NCBI GenBank assembly: GCA_020852755.1
Contig: JADZAF010000034.1
Location: forward strand, 1-64,000
Direction: 5' to 3'
Length of the DNA stretch: 64,000 nucleotides
From: Bryobacterales bacterium
GTDB lineage: Bacteria; Acidobacteriota; Terriglobia; Bryobacterales; Bryobacteraceae
Shown: positions 1 to 8,342 of the stretch, piece by piece
Layout of the letters: every line of letters starts with the position of its first letter
Position numbering within the stretch: position 1 is the stretch's first letter
Position numbers and translations under genes: made by a program
Notes under the pieces: model-generated
Told to the model about the DNA's origin: nothing
The model's input: only the letters and a program-made list of their open reading frames with translations
Databases searched by the model: none

Positions 1-2
1 AG

Positions 3-1454
3 CATGGCCGCCGGCCGGTCTTCTCTCCCGATGGCCGCTCCATCGCCTATTGGGTTGGAGAGAATCTCGTTGGCGGCAGGATTTTCGTGGTGGCGGCTCA
101 CGGCGGCGAACCGCTTGCCGTGCAGAGTGGCTTTCACGGAGCGATCTGTCCCCTCTGGACACCTGATGGGAAGGGTCTGCTGTTCGCCGGCATCGACCGT
201 CCACGAGGCCGGATCGACTGGTGGTTCACTCCGGTCCAGGGAGGGACCGCGGCCGCGACCGGGGCAGTGGAACTCATGCGCGGCCATGGCATGGAAGTGA
301 ACCCGCTAGTGCTTACCTCCACGGCCACCAATCTCTTCATTCCCTCGGAATGGAAATCGGATGGTAGCGCGGTGGTGTTTTCAGGTATCACGGGCAGCAC
401 CAGCAACCTTTGGGAAATATCTCTTTCGCCCGGAAACCGGCAAGCCACGGCAATCAGGCGATTGAGTTCCGGCACTTCTTTTGAAGTCCAGCCGGCCACC
501 GCCGGTTCGGCTGTTGCTTTCGCGAGCTGCGCGTACAAATTGGCCATCTGGAGCCTGCCGTTCCGCCCGGACGAGATCCGGGCCGCCGGAGAGATGCAGC
601 CTCTGACGCAGGGAGCCCCTCAGGAAGGAATTCCGTCGGTGTCCGCCGATGGAAAACGTCTCGTATTCGTTTCCAACCGTGCCGGCGTTCGGCAGATCTG
701 GATGAGGGACCTGAACCTGGGCAAGGAAACAACTCTCACCGCCACGCCCGGCTATCCTCGGATCTCCCCGGACGGGTCAACAGTGGCATACCGGGCGCTG
801 GCGGGCGATGGAAACGCACTGTACACTGTCCCGGCGACCGGCGGGCTGCCGGAGAAGCAGTGCGAGAATTGCGGGGGACCGGCCGACTTCTCGCCGGACG
901 GCGCCGGGCTCCTCTTGCACTTCACGGACAGCACGAACAGCAAGACCGCCGTGCTGGACCTCCGAACCGGCGCCCGAGCCGCCGCCATCGAGCATTCACA
1001 ATCGATCGTGGCGCAGCCTCACTTCTCTCCGGACGGCCGCTGGATCGCGTTCCATTCCCATGTCGGCCCGGGCCTCGTGCGGCTGTTCGTGGCTCCGTTC
1101 CCCAGGGCATCACCCCCTCAGCCGAAAGATTGGATTCCCGTTACCGAAGGAAACACCATTGACCGCGATGCGTGCTGGTCGCCAGACGGCAGCGTTCTCT
1201 ATTTCCACTCGGAGCGCGATGGTTTCCGATGCCTCTGGGCCCAGCGCCTGCACCCGGTCACAAAACGGCCGGTCGCCGCGCCGGCCTCCGTGCTGCACCT
1301 GCACAGCAGAAGACGCGGCATGCGGAATGTCCCGATAGGTTTATTGGCCATCTCGGTGGCGCGCGACAAGATCGTCTTCCCGGTTTCCGAGGTCACCGGC
1401 GACATCTGGCGCATGGAGTGGGGAGAAACGGCTTCGTCGCCCGCAGGCAGATGA
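3..1454 (+). CDS. PD40/TolB-like beta-propeller protein, 5' truncated by window edge
   Basis: The reading frame is open from the first bases, so the start lies outside the window; 483 residues are visible. Repeated blades carry the PD40 signature FSPDGR/SADGKR/SPDGSV followed by a short hydrophobic strand, as in WD40-like TolB propellers. A CENCGG-PADFSPDG element resembles the C-terminal sensor propellers found after Ser/Thr kinase or winged-helix domains in acidobacterial regulators (family knowledge). The upstream effector domain is not visible, so kinase, CadC-like regulator or plain propeller all remain possible. It converges on the aldehyde dehydrogenase gene with only 5 bp between the stop codons. 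Confidence 0.75.
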   Translation, partial: HGRRPVFSPDGRSIAYWVGENLVGGRIFVVAAHGGEPLAVQSGFHGAICPLWTPDGKGLLFAGIDRPRGRIDWWFTPVQGGTAAATGAVELMRGHGMEVNPLVLTSTATNLFIPSEWKSDGSAVVFSGITGSTSNLWEISLSPGNRQATAIRRLSSGTSFEVQPATAGSAVAFASCAYKLAIWSLPFRPDEIRAAGEMQPLTQGAPQEGIPSVSADGKRLVFVSNRAGVRQIWMRDLNLGKETTLTATPGYPRISPDGSTVAYRALAGDGNALYTVPATGGLPEKQCENCGGPADFSPDGAGLLLHFTDSTNSKTAVLDLRTGARAAAIEHSQSIVAQPHFSPDGRWIAFHSHVGPGLVRLFVAPFPRASPPQPKDWIPVTEGNTIDRDACWSPDGSVLYFHSERDGFRCLWAQRLHPVTKRPVAAPASVLHLHSRRRGMRNVPIGLLAISVARDKIVFPVSEVTGDIWRMEWGETASSPAGR

Positions 1455-1459
1455 TCCCC

Positions 1460-2905
1460 TCAATACTTGAGATACACCGTCTTGTAATCGGTGTAGAACT
1501 CCAGGGCGGCCGGTCCCTGCTCCTTGGGGCCGAAGCTGGAGTCCTTGGTGCCGCCGAAGGGCACCTGGTATTCGATGCCGGCGCTGGGCAGGTTGACCAT
1601 CACCAGTCCGGTCTCCGCCCGGTAAATGTAATCGAAGGCGCGCGAGATGTTACTGGTCTGGATAGACGCCGAGAGCCCGAACGGGGTGTCGTTGGCCATG
1701 CGGACGGCGTCTTCGTAATCGCGGGCGCGCATCACGCTCAGCACCGGGCCGAAGATCTCCTCCCGCGCGATGGTCATCTCCTCGGTCACATCCGTGAAGA
1801 TAGTAGGCTCCACGAAGTAACCGCCGGCGTAGCTGCCTTCGGTCAGGCGCCGCCCGCCCTGCGCCAAACGGGCGCCCTCTCTCTTGCCGGTCTCGATATA
1901 CCGCAGCACCGTCTCCAGCTGGGCCTCGTCGATGGCGGGCCCGACGTCGATGCCGGGCTGAAGGCCGTCGCCCACTTTGAGCCGCCGCGTGCGTTCCACC
2001 AGCGCTTCCACGAAGCGGTCGTAGATGCCTTCCTCCACGATGGCCCGGCTGGTGGCCGTGCAGCGCTGCCCGGTGGCAAAGAAGGCGCCGTTCACCGTCG
2101 TCTCCACGGCCGTGTTCAGGTCGGCGTCCGAGAGGATGATGGCGGGGTTCTTGCCGCCCATCTCCAGCTGGATGCGGATCCGGCGCTTGGAGGCTTCCTG
2201 GTGCAGCCAGTTGCCGATCGCGCAGGAACCGGTGAACGAGACGGCCTTGAGCGGCGGCGCGGACAGCAGCGCGCTGCCCAGTTCGCCTCCGGGGCCGGCC
2301 ACGAAGTTCACCACCCCTTTCGGAATCCCCGCCTCGACCAGCGCCTCTACCATGCGCCAGGCGCACAGCGGCGCGGCCGAGGCCGGCTTCAGAACCACGG
2401 TGTTTCCACAGACCAGGGCCGGCGCGATCTTCCAGGCCGGGATCGCGATGGGGAAGTTCCAGGGAGTGATCAGGCCGGCCACCCCCAGCGGCTTGCGTAT
2501 GGAGAACGTGTGGACCCGCTCGCGTTCCGACGGCGTCTGCAGGCCCGCCAGCCGGGAGCCTTCGCCGGCGAAGTACCGGAAGATGTTGATGCTGCGGCGC
2601 ACCTCCCCCTTGGACTCGGGCAGCGTCTTGCCTTCCTCCCGGGTCATCTCGGCGGCGATCTGTTCGAAACGCTTCTCCAGGATGTCCGCCGCGCGGTACA
2701 GATAAGCGCCCCGCGCGGGCGGGTTCATCGCCGCCCAGGAGGGAAAGGCGGCTTCGGCTGCGGCCGCGGCGCATACCATATCCCCAGCGGCGCCCCGCGC
2801 GAACAGGCCCACCACTTCGTCGGTGCGGGCGGGGTTGCGATTCTCGAAGACCGCACCGCTCTCCACCCACTCCCCGTTGATGTAGTTGCGGAAAAGTTCG
2901 GGCAT
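1460..2905 (-). CDS. NAD(P)-dependent aldehyde dehydrogenase (2,5-dioxovalerate/ketoglutarate-semialdehyde type)
   Basis: This is a full-length 481-residue ALDH. The oxyanion Asn is in PWNFP (N150), the cofactor-binding Lys is in VLKPA (K173), the general base Glu is in LEMGGK (E248) and the catalytic Cys is in GQRCTA (C282). The tail, with FGGTKDSSFGPKEQG and then EFYTDYKTVYL, resembles the alpha-ketoglutaric semialdehyde dehydrogenase subgroup of sugar-acid catabolism. That substrate is inferred from subgroup likeness and from the neighbouring SDR and Zn-dehydrogenase. It is the last gene of the eight-gene minus-strand run, 28 bp downstream of the lemA-like gene. Confidence 0.85.
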   Translation of the reverse strand: MPELFRNYINGEWVESGAVFENRNPARTDEVVGLFARGAAGDMVCAAAAAEAAFPSWAAMNPPARGAYLYRAADILEKRFEQIAAEMTREEGKTLPESKGEVRRSINIFRYFAGEGSRLAGLQTPSERERVHTFSIRKPLGVAGLITPWNFPIAIPAWKIAPALVCGNTVVLKPASAAPLCAWRMVEALVEAGIPKGVVNFVAGPGGELGSALLSAPPLKAVSFTGSCAIGNWLHQEASKRRIRIQLEMGGKNPAIILSDADLNTAVETTVNGAFFATGQRCTATSRAIVEEGIYDRFVEALVERTRRLKVGDGLQPGIDVGPAIDEAQLETVLRYIETGKREGARLAQGGRRLTEGSYAGGYFVEPTIFTDVTEEMTIAREEIFGPVLSVMRARDYEDAVRMANDTPFGLSASIQTSNISRAFDYIYRAETGLVMVNLPSAGIEYQVPFGGTKDSSFGPKEQGPAALEFYTDYKTVYLKY

Positions 2906-2933
2906 GCTTATCTGCGCTCCTTCCGAGGGTGGC

Positions 2934-3500
2934 TCAGAACTGCACCTTGGGTGTCTGGCGCGCGCCGGGTTCGGTTTTGAAATAGGCGTCGTTACGCTCG
3001 AAGCCGCTCAAGGACGCCACAATGTTGTTGGGAAACAGTCCGATCTGGGTGTTGTAGCGCTGGATCGCCTCGTTGTACTTGCGCCGCTCCACCGCGATGC
3101 GGTTCTCGGAGCCGGCCAGTTCGTCCTGCAGGCGCAGGAAATTCTCGTTGGAGCGCAGCTGAGGGTAATTCTCCACTACCACCAGGAGCCGTCCCAGCGC
3201 GCTGTCCAACTGGTTGTTGGCGGCGATCCTCTCGCTCGGCGTGCGCGCACCGCCCAGGGCCGCGCGGGCGTCGGCCACCGACTGGATCACCTCTCTCTCC
3301 TGCTTGGCGAAGCCCTTGACGGTCTCCACCAGATTGGGGATGAGGTCGGCCCGTCTCTGTATGGCCACGTCCACCTGCGCCCACTGCGCGCTGATGGCTT
3401 CCCGCTGCGTGAACAGCTCGTTGCGAACGCTGACGTACTTCGAGCCGAACAGCAGGCCCGCCACCAGCAAGACGACTACGATAACGGCGATAATTTTCAT
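2934..3500 (-). CDS. LemA family protein
   Basis: The 188-residue protein has one N-terminal membrane helix (about residues 2-20) followed by the LemA helical domain. Recognisable family segments are QRRADLIPNLVETVKG, the NENFLRLQDELAGSENRIAVERRKYN region (residues about 125-150) and FPNNIVASLSGF. LemA proteins are membrane-anchored four-helix proteins of unsettled function that commonly neighbour TPM-domain proteins, as here. It lies 9 bp after the nucleotidyltransferase gene, and the three genes TPM, nucleotidyltransferase and LemA form one tight group. Confidence 0.9.
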   Translation of the reverse strand: MKIIAVIVVVLLVAGLLFGSKYVSVRNELFTQREAISAQWAQVDVAIQRRADLIPNLVETVKGFAKQEREVIQSVADARAALGGARTPSERIAANNQLDSALGRLLVVVENYPQLRSNENFLRLQDELAGSENRIAVERRKYNEAIQRYNTQIGLFPNNIVASLSGFERNDAYFKTEPGARQTPKVQF

Positions 3501-3509
3501 GGGGAACCT

Positions 3510-4220
3510 CTATTTTTCCAGCCTGTCCACGGCATCGATCACGCCCGTGATCGCTTCCAGGTACTGCTCCAACAAGGGTACAGGATCCAGTTCCTTGGGC
3601 TTGGCCCGCTCCTCGCGCACGTCCAGCACCTTCTCGAACGCCGCGGCGCCGATGCCGAAGGCCTCCCTGGCCTGCTCGATCACTTCCCGCTTCCGGTACC
3701 GCGCCTCCACCCCGTGCAACACCAGGGCGTGGCGGAACAGCACGCAGAAGGTGGAAACCGAATCGACCAGCAGCTGCCGTAGCAGGTCCCGGTCGGAGAG
3801 CACTCCGGAGGCTTTCTGGCGGAGGCGCAGCAGCTTGGCGCGCAGTTCGTACTCCACTTGCGCCCGGTAGAAGGAATCGTCGATCGGCAGGCCGTCCACG
3901 ACATCCTCTCCGTGCAGAATCCGGTGGCGGCTCTTGATGTCGTGGAACTCGATGGCGAAACAGTCCGTGCAGGTGTTCACCTCCTGCCGGCTCAGCAACA
4001 GCGGGGCGGGGTTGCCGTGCTCGCGCCACCATCGGAAAATGGGTTCCGATTCGCCCAACTCCCGGGGGGTCACCTGGCTCAAAACACAGAGGATGTTGAT
4101 GTCGGAGAAGCGCCCGTGATGGTCGCCGGCCGCCGCCGAACCGTACAGGACCACCGACACCAGCCGTTGCTCGAAGGTCTTGGTCAGCCGCTCGACGAGT
4201 TGTTTCAATACCCGTTCCAT
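3510..4220 (-). CDS. nucleotidyltransferase-fold domain protein
   Basis: The 236-residue protein carries the polymerase-beta-like nucleotidyltransferase motif near its N-terminus, LYGSAAAGDHHGRFSDINI (about residues 25-43). The GS pair is intact, but the usual second acidic residue of the D-x-D/E metal site is Asn (SDIN), so catalysis is doubtful unless another acid substitutes. The C-terminal half is helical and Leu/Arg-rich, without a family I recognise. It sits between the TPM and LemA genes (4 and 9 bp gaps), suggesting a role with that membrane pair. No antitoxin-like partner is adjacent. Confidence 0.7.
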   Translation of the reverse strand: MERVLKQLVERLTKTFEQRLVSVVLYGSAAAGDHHGRFSDINILCVLSQVTPRELGESEPIFRWWREHGNPAPLLLSRQEVNTCTDCFAIEFHDIKSRHRILHGEDVVDGLPIDDSFYRAQVEYELRAKLLRLRQKASGVLSDRDLLRQLLVDSVSTFCVLFRHALVLHGVEARYRKREVIEQAREAFGIGAAAFEKVLDVREERAKPKELDPVPLLEQYLEAITGVIDAVDRLEK

Positions 4221-4224
4221 AGAG

Positions 4225-5028
4225 TTACCATCCGCTGGAGGCGCCGCCTCCGCCCGAATCCCCTCCCCCGAAGCCGCCGAAGCTGTCGCCCGAATCGAAG
4301 CCGCCGAAACCGCCCCCGCCCCGGCTGTGATGGCCGGTCCGCCCCAGCATCGCCCCCATCAGCAATCCGGGAAGCACTCCGCCCCCGCCTCCGCCGTGGT
4401 ATCCGCGCGGTCCTCCCCGGCTGCCTACACCGAGCAGCCACAGCAACACCACCAGGCCGCCCAGCAGCAGCGGCCAGGGAATCGAATCGATGGACCGCGG
4501 GCGGATCCGCCGCGGCAACGGAGCATCGAGCGAAACCTGCTTGGCTTCCGCGATACGGGCGCCGATGGTTTGGGCCGCGGCCATCAGCGCTTCGCCGAAC
4601 TGGCCTTGGCGCAGGGCGGGACGCATCTCCCTCAGAATGCTGCCCGCGAATCCATCCGGGATGATCGGCTCGAGACCGTAGCCTACCTCCAGGCGGCTGC
4701 GCCGGTCCTGGGTGACCAGCAGCAGCAGGATGCCTTCGTTGGCGCCCTTCTGCCCCACGCCCCAGGTCCGGAAGAGGGTGTTGGCGACGTCCTCCACCGG
4801 TTCGCCTTCCAGCGTGGGCAGTGTGACCAGGGCGATCTGCGCGCCGGTGCGTTTCTCCACGGCCCGGCAGTATTGTTCCAGCGCCTGGCGGCTGGCGGCA
4901 TCCACCACGCCGGCGAAATCACTGACATGGCCCTGTGGCTGGAGCGCTTTCCAATCGACCGCGAAGGCCGCCGCCAGAGACAGCGCCGTAACCGCCAGCA
5001 GGCGCGATAAGTGCTTCACTGAGCGCAA
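4225..5028 (-). CDS. TPM domain protein with membrane helix and Gly-rich tail (YgcG-like)
   Basis: The 267-residue protein has an N-terminal signal sequence (LLAVTALSLAAAFA). A TPM domain follows from about residue 35 to 150 (HVSDFAGVVDAASRQALEQY, then NEGILLLLVTQDRRSRLEVGYGLE, 22 residues apart from the core fold), with one membrane helix near residues 185-205 (WPLLLGGLVVLLWLLGV). It ends in a low-complexity Gly/Ser tail rich in GGFGG. This is the standard YgcG-type architecture, exposed on the outer face of the cytoplasmic membrane. The family includes a thylakoid acid phosphatase, but most bacterial members have no assigned reaction. It starts the TPM-nucleotidyltransferase-LemA group. Confidence 0.88.
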   Translation of the reverse strand: MRSVKHLSRLLAVTALSLAAAFAVDWKALQPQGHVSDFAGVVDAASRQALEQYCRAVEKRTGAQIALVTLPTLEGEPVEDVANTLFRTWGVGQKGANEGILLLLVTQDRRSRLEVGYGLEPIIPDGFAGSILREMRPALRQGQFGEALMAAAQTIGARIAEAKQVSLDAPLPRRIRPRSIDSIPWPLLLGGLVVLLWLLGVGSRGGPRGYHGGGGGGVLPGLLMGAMLGRTGHHSRGGGGFGGFDSGDSFGGFGGGDSGGGGASSGW

Positions 5029-5054
5029 GTTTTAGTGTACTACGCGGGCCTCCG

Positions 5055-5831
5055 CTACCGGCCCATCCAGCCCCCGTCCACCAGCAGGATGGTCCCGGTC
5101 ACGTAGTTGGAGGCCGGGGAGGCGAGGAAGACCGTGGCGCCTTTGAAATCGTCAATTTCACCCCACCGGCCGGCCGGGATGCGGGTCAGGATGGCCTGGT
5201 AGCGCACCGGGTCGTCCCGCAGCGCCTGGGTGTTGTCGGTGGCGATGTAACCAGGGGCGATGCCGTTCACCTGCACCCCTTTCGAAGCCCATTCATTGGA
5301 CAGGGCCATGATCAGGCTCTTGAGGCCCGCCTTGGCCGCCGCGTAGCCCGGCACCAGGATGCCGCCCTGAAAACTGAGCAGCGACGCCGTGAAAATGATC
5401 TTGCCCGAGCCGCGCGCCACCATCTCCTTGCCGATCTCGCGGCTGAGGATGAACTGCGAGTTGAGGTTGACCTCGATGACCCGGTCCCAATACTCGTCGG
5501 GATGCTCCGTGGCCGGCTTGCGCAGGATGGTGCCGGCGTTGTTTACCAGGATGTCGATGACCGGGAAATCGGATTTCACCCGGGCGATGAACCCGTACAC
5601 CGCCTTGCGGTCGCCGAAGTCGCACTGGTAGCCCCTGAAGTTGCGGCCCCGCGCGGACACTTCCTTTCCGATGTCCGTGCCTTCGGGTTCCATCTGCGCG
5701 CTCACCCCGGCGATATCGGCACCGGCTTCCGCCAGCGCCAGCGCCATGGCCTTCCCGATGCCCCGCCGGCAGCCCGTGACCAGCGCGGTTTTGCCTTCCA
5801 GTTTGAAAAGATCGAGAACGTTCACCGTCAT
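5055..5831 (-). CDS. SDR family dehydrogenase (2-dehydro-3-deoxygluconate 5-dehydrogenase/KduD-like)
   Basis: This is a 258-residue classical SDR. The cofactor loop is TGCRRGIG (residues 19-26), NNAG is at 97-100, and the catalytic residues are S150, Y163 and K167 (GYAAAKAGL). The C-terminus, GTILLVDGGWMGR, is typical of KduD/gluconate-5-dehydrogenase relatives. I chose the ATG at 5831, which overlaps the stop of the upstream Zn-dehydrogenase as ATGA; the frame stays open far upstream but that part has no SDR character. With its dehydrogenase neighbours a role in hexuronate or sugar-acid oxidation is likely, though the exact substrate is unproven. Confidence 0.87.
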   Translation of the reverse strand: MTVNVLDLFKLEGKTALVTGCRRGIGKAMALALAEAGADIAGVSAQMEPEGTDIGKEVSARGRNFRGYQCDFGDRKAVYGFIARVKSDFPVIDILVNNAGTILRKPATEHPDEYWDRVIEVNLNSQFILSREIGKEMVARGSGKIIFTASLLSFQGGILVPGYAAAKAGLKSLIMALSNEWASKGVQVNGIAPGYIATDNTQALRDDPVRYQAILTRIPAGRWGEIDDFKGATVFLASPASNYVTGTILLVDGGWMGR

Positions 5832-6850
5832 GCCTCCGAGCACTTCACCAGAACTTTCATCACGCTGCCGCCGCGCTCCATCTGCCGTAAGCCGGTTTCC
5901 AGGCCCTCCAGCGGGTACACGTTGGTGATCAGCCTCTCCAGAGGCAATGTGCCCGAATCCGCCAGGGCGATGGCCCGGTCGAAATCCTGCGGCTCGTAGA
6001 CCCGCGCGCCGCACAGGCGCAGCTCCCTCCAGAAGAAGCGGAACAGATCGACCTTGGGCTGTTCCCCGAAAATGGCCACGATGACGAGGCGCCCGCGCGT
6101 GCGCGGCAGTTTCGTCATCAGCTCCGCCCCGGCCTGTGATCCCGAGACCTCGAAGGCCACGTCGGCGCCCGCGCCGCCGGTCTGCTCGTCCACCAGCTTG
6201 ACGACGTCGGTTTCCCTGGGATCCACCACCTCGAGGCCCAGTTCCCCGGCCAGTTGGATGCGGAAGGGATTCACCTCCGTCACCACCACCCGGGCGCCTT
6301 GCTGCCGGGCCACCAGGGCCACCAGCATGCCGATCGGCCCGCCGCCTTGCACCACGGCGTAGTCGCCCGCTTTCACTTCGCCCAGCCGCACGTCGTGGCA
6401 GGCCACGGCCACCGGCTCGATCAGCGCGGCCTGTTCGAACGAAAGCGAGGGCGGCAGGCGGTGCAGCGTGTGGGCCGGCACCGTCCAGAGCCCCTGCATG
6501 GCGCCGGGAACGTCGATGCCAATGAACTTCAGCTTTTGGCAGATGTGGCTGTGACCCGCCTTGCAGGCCGGGCAGGAACCGCAGGGGTCCAGGGGGCGCA
6601 CGGTCACCCGGTCGCCCGGAGCGAAGCTTTCCACGCCTTCGCCAGCCGCCACGAGGGTGCCGGACATCTCGTGGCCGAACACCTGGGGCACCCGGACGCG
6701 GTGGTCCATCTTGCCATGGAAGATGTGCAGGTCCGTCCCGCAGATACCGCAGTGGGACACCCGGATCTGCACCTGTCCCGCCGCCGGCTGGACCGGGGCG
6801 CACTCCCCGACCCGAATGGTTTCACGGCCTTCGTAGTATGCGGCTTTCAT
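5828..6850 (-). CDS. zinc-dependent medium-chain alcohol/polyol dehydrogenase
   Basis: This 340-residue MDR enzyme has the catalytic zinc ligands C37 (GICGTD) and H60/E61 (GHE) and four structural-zinc cysteines (C90, C93, C96, C104). The dinucleotide loop GGGPIGML lies in the second half. It is closest in style to threonine/sorbitol/galactitol dehydrogenases; the substrate is not readable from sequence. Its first 29 bases overlap the end of the upstream membrane-protein gene and its stop overlaps the SDR start (ATGA), so the three genes are probably co-translated from one mRNA. Confidence 0.88.
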   Translation of the reverse strand: MKAAYYEGRETIRVGECAPVQPAAGQVQIRVSHCGICGTDLHIFHGKMDHRVRVPQVFGHEMSGTLVAAGEGVESFAPGDRVTVRPLDPCGSCPACKAGHSHICQKLKFIGIDVPGAMQGLWTVPAHTLHRLPPSLSFEQAALIEPVAVACHDVRLGEVKAGDYAVVQGGGPIGMLVALVARQQGARVVVTEVNPFRIQLAGELGLEVVDPRETDVVKLVDEQTGGAGADVAFEVSGSQAGAELMTKLPRTRGRLVIVAIFGEQPKVDLFRFFWRELRLCGARVYEPQDFDRAIALADSGTLPLERLITNVYPLEGLETGLRQMERGGSVMKVLVKCSEA

Positions 6851-8342
6851 AGAGGGACGAGTGTAACACGGACAAAGAGGTCCGATGGCAGGGCAGCGCC
6901 GCGAGCTGCCCGACTGTCACGCGCTCCAACGGGTCCGCCGCGCAGCGTACCAGCCGGCCGCCTTCATACGAAAAAGCGGCATCGAAGCCAAGTGCGTGCG
7001 AAGCCGGAACGTCCCGCACCAGCAGGTCGCGGCGGTGCACCGTCAGGCCGGCGTCCCGCGTGTGCAGGTAGAGCAGGAACAGGAAACTCCACTCGGAGTT
7101 CGGAAAGGGATCGTTCAGAATCAATACCCGCCCGTTCCTGGGGACCGGCGGGCCCAGGCGCAGTTGTTCGTAGATGGAGCGGATGTACCGGGCGTCGGCG
7201 CCCGCGGCGGTGAAGTCGATCCGCCCGTATCGCGCGTGCGTGCCGGCCAGAACCATCAGCAGGCCGGCAAACAGCGCCGCCGGACGGACCTGAAGGCGCC
7301 GGGCGCCCGCGGTCAGCAGGACCGCCAGGCAGGTGGCCAGCCCGAGGGAGGGAAGGTACGCCGCGCTTAGATCGCGCTGCCGGATGAAAGCGATTGGCAG
7401 GATTCCGACCAGCATCCAGGCTGCTCCGATGCGGTACGCCGGATGGCAGCGGAACGCCGGCAGCACCAGCACGGCGCCGACGGCGGCGGCCGCCGCGGGC
7501 GTCAGCCAGCCCGGCTCGTAAAACGCGTAGCCGAGGAAGTGATAGGCGCGGTCCAGGTAGACTTGCGGGCTGAAGTCGGGGCGGTAGGCGTCCACGGCAT
7601 TCAATCCCGCAGGCGCCAGTACCCGCCCCCAGATGTACAGGCCGGTGAGCGCCCCGCCCGCCAGAACCGCTCGTCCTTCCCGCACCAGCCAGCGGCCGAA
7701 CCCCGCCGGCCTCCACTCCGCGGGCGGACTTGCCCCCAGTTCGTAAAGTCCCATCAGGACAGGCAGACTTACGGCCATCTCTTTCGAGTCCAGGGCCAGG
7801 ATGTACAGGCAGGACCAGGCTCCCACCTGGCCCCACCCCAGCGGGAACCGGTTTTGTCTCGCCCGCAGGTAGTAGAGAAAGGCCGCCGTGTAGAAGAAGA
7901 AACAGAGCAGGTCGTAGACCATGCCGGTGTTGGTGTAGAGGCCTACAAACCCGGCGTGATAGGCGAACAGCAGGACCGCAATGCCCGCCGTAAGCCGCTC
8001 CCCGCTGAACCGGCGGACCAGCCCGTAAGCCAGCCCCAGGTTCAGCAGCAGCAGTGCGTAGCAGGCCATCCGGTAGGGCAGGCCCTGGAACTGCCACTGC
8101 TCAAAGAGCAGCCGGTAGAAGATGCTGCCGGCCGGCCGGAAGGTGGGGGAAGGGAAGAAAAAGAGTGCTGCGTCGCGCAGATGTTCCGCAACGGGAACCT
8201 TCCACGCGCCATACAGGTTCATGAGGTCGTCGTAGCTGATATCGGCCCGTATGCCTCGGCCTGCGAACACCAGGAAGTACAAGGCGATGCAGGCGGCCGC
8301 CAGCGCCGCGGCCGGGACGGGCATGCGGCGCCCGCCCGTCAT
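6822..8342 (-). CDS. polytopic membrane protein, candidate GT-C type glycosyltransferase
   Basis: The 506-residue protein has an N-terminal membrane helix, then an outward loop with an acidic pair (ISYDDLMNLY), then roughly nine further hydrophobic helices and a soluble C-terminal region from about residue 400. An acidic motif in the first extracytoplasmic loop is typical of GT-C enzymes that use polyprenyl-phosphate sugars, but family assignment by eye is uncertain. It starts within the GT2 stop codon region (4-bp overlap), so the two probably act together in surface glycan or glycolipid synthesis. Confidence 0.65.
   Translation of the reverse strand: MTGGRRMPVPAAALAAACIALYFLVFAGRGIRADISYDDLMNLYGAWKVPVAEHLRDAALFFFPSPTFRPAGSIFYRLLFEQWQFQGLPYRMACYALLLLNLGLAYGLVRRFSGERLTAGIAVLLFAYHAGFVGLYTNTGMVYDLLCFFFYTAAFLYYLRARQNRFPLGWGQVGAWSCLYILALDSKEMAVSLPVLMGLYELGASPPAEWRPAGFGRWLVREGRAVLAGGALTGLYIWGRVLAPAGLNAVDAYRPDFSPQVYLDRAYHFLGYAFYEPGWLTPAAAAAVGAVLVLPAFRCHPAYRIGAAWMLVGILPIAFIRQRDLSAAYLPSLGLATCLAVLLTAGARRLQVRPAALFAGLLMVLAGTHARYGRIDFTAAGADARYIRSIYEQLRLGPPVPRNGRVLILNDPFPNSEWSFLFLLYLHTRDAGLTVHRRDLLVRDVPASHALGFDAAFSYEGGRLVRCAADPLERVTVGQLAALPCHRTSLSVLHSSLYESRILRRP

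Noticed and set aside
5832..6803. Open frame extending the SDR protein upstream by over 300 residues
   Set aside because: The extension is the reverse-frame shadow of the Zn-dehydrogenase gene, Arg/Gly/Pro-rich, and a good ATG with a 4-bp overlap starts the SDR at 5831.
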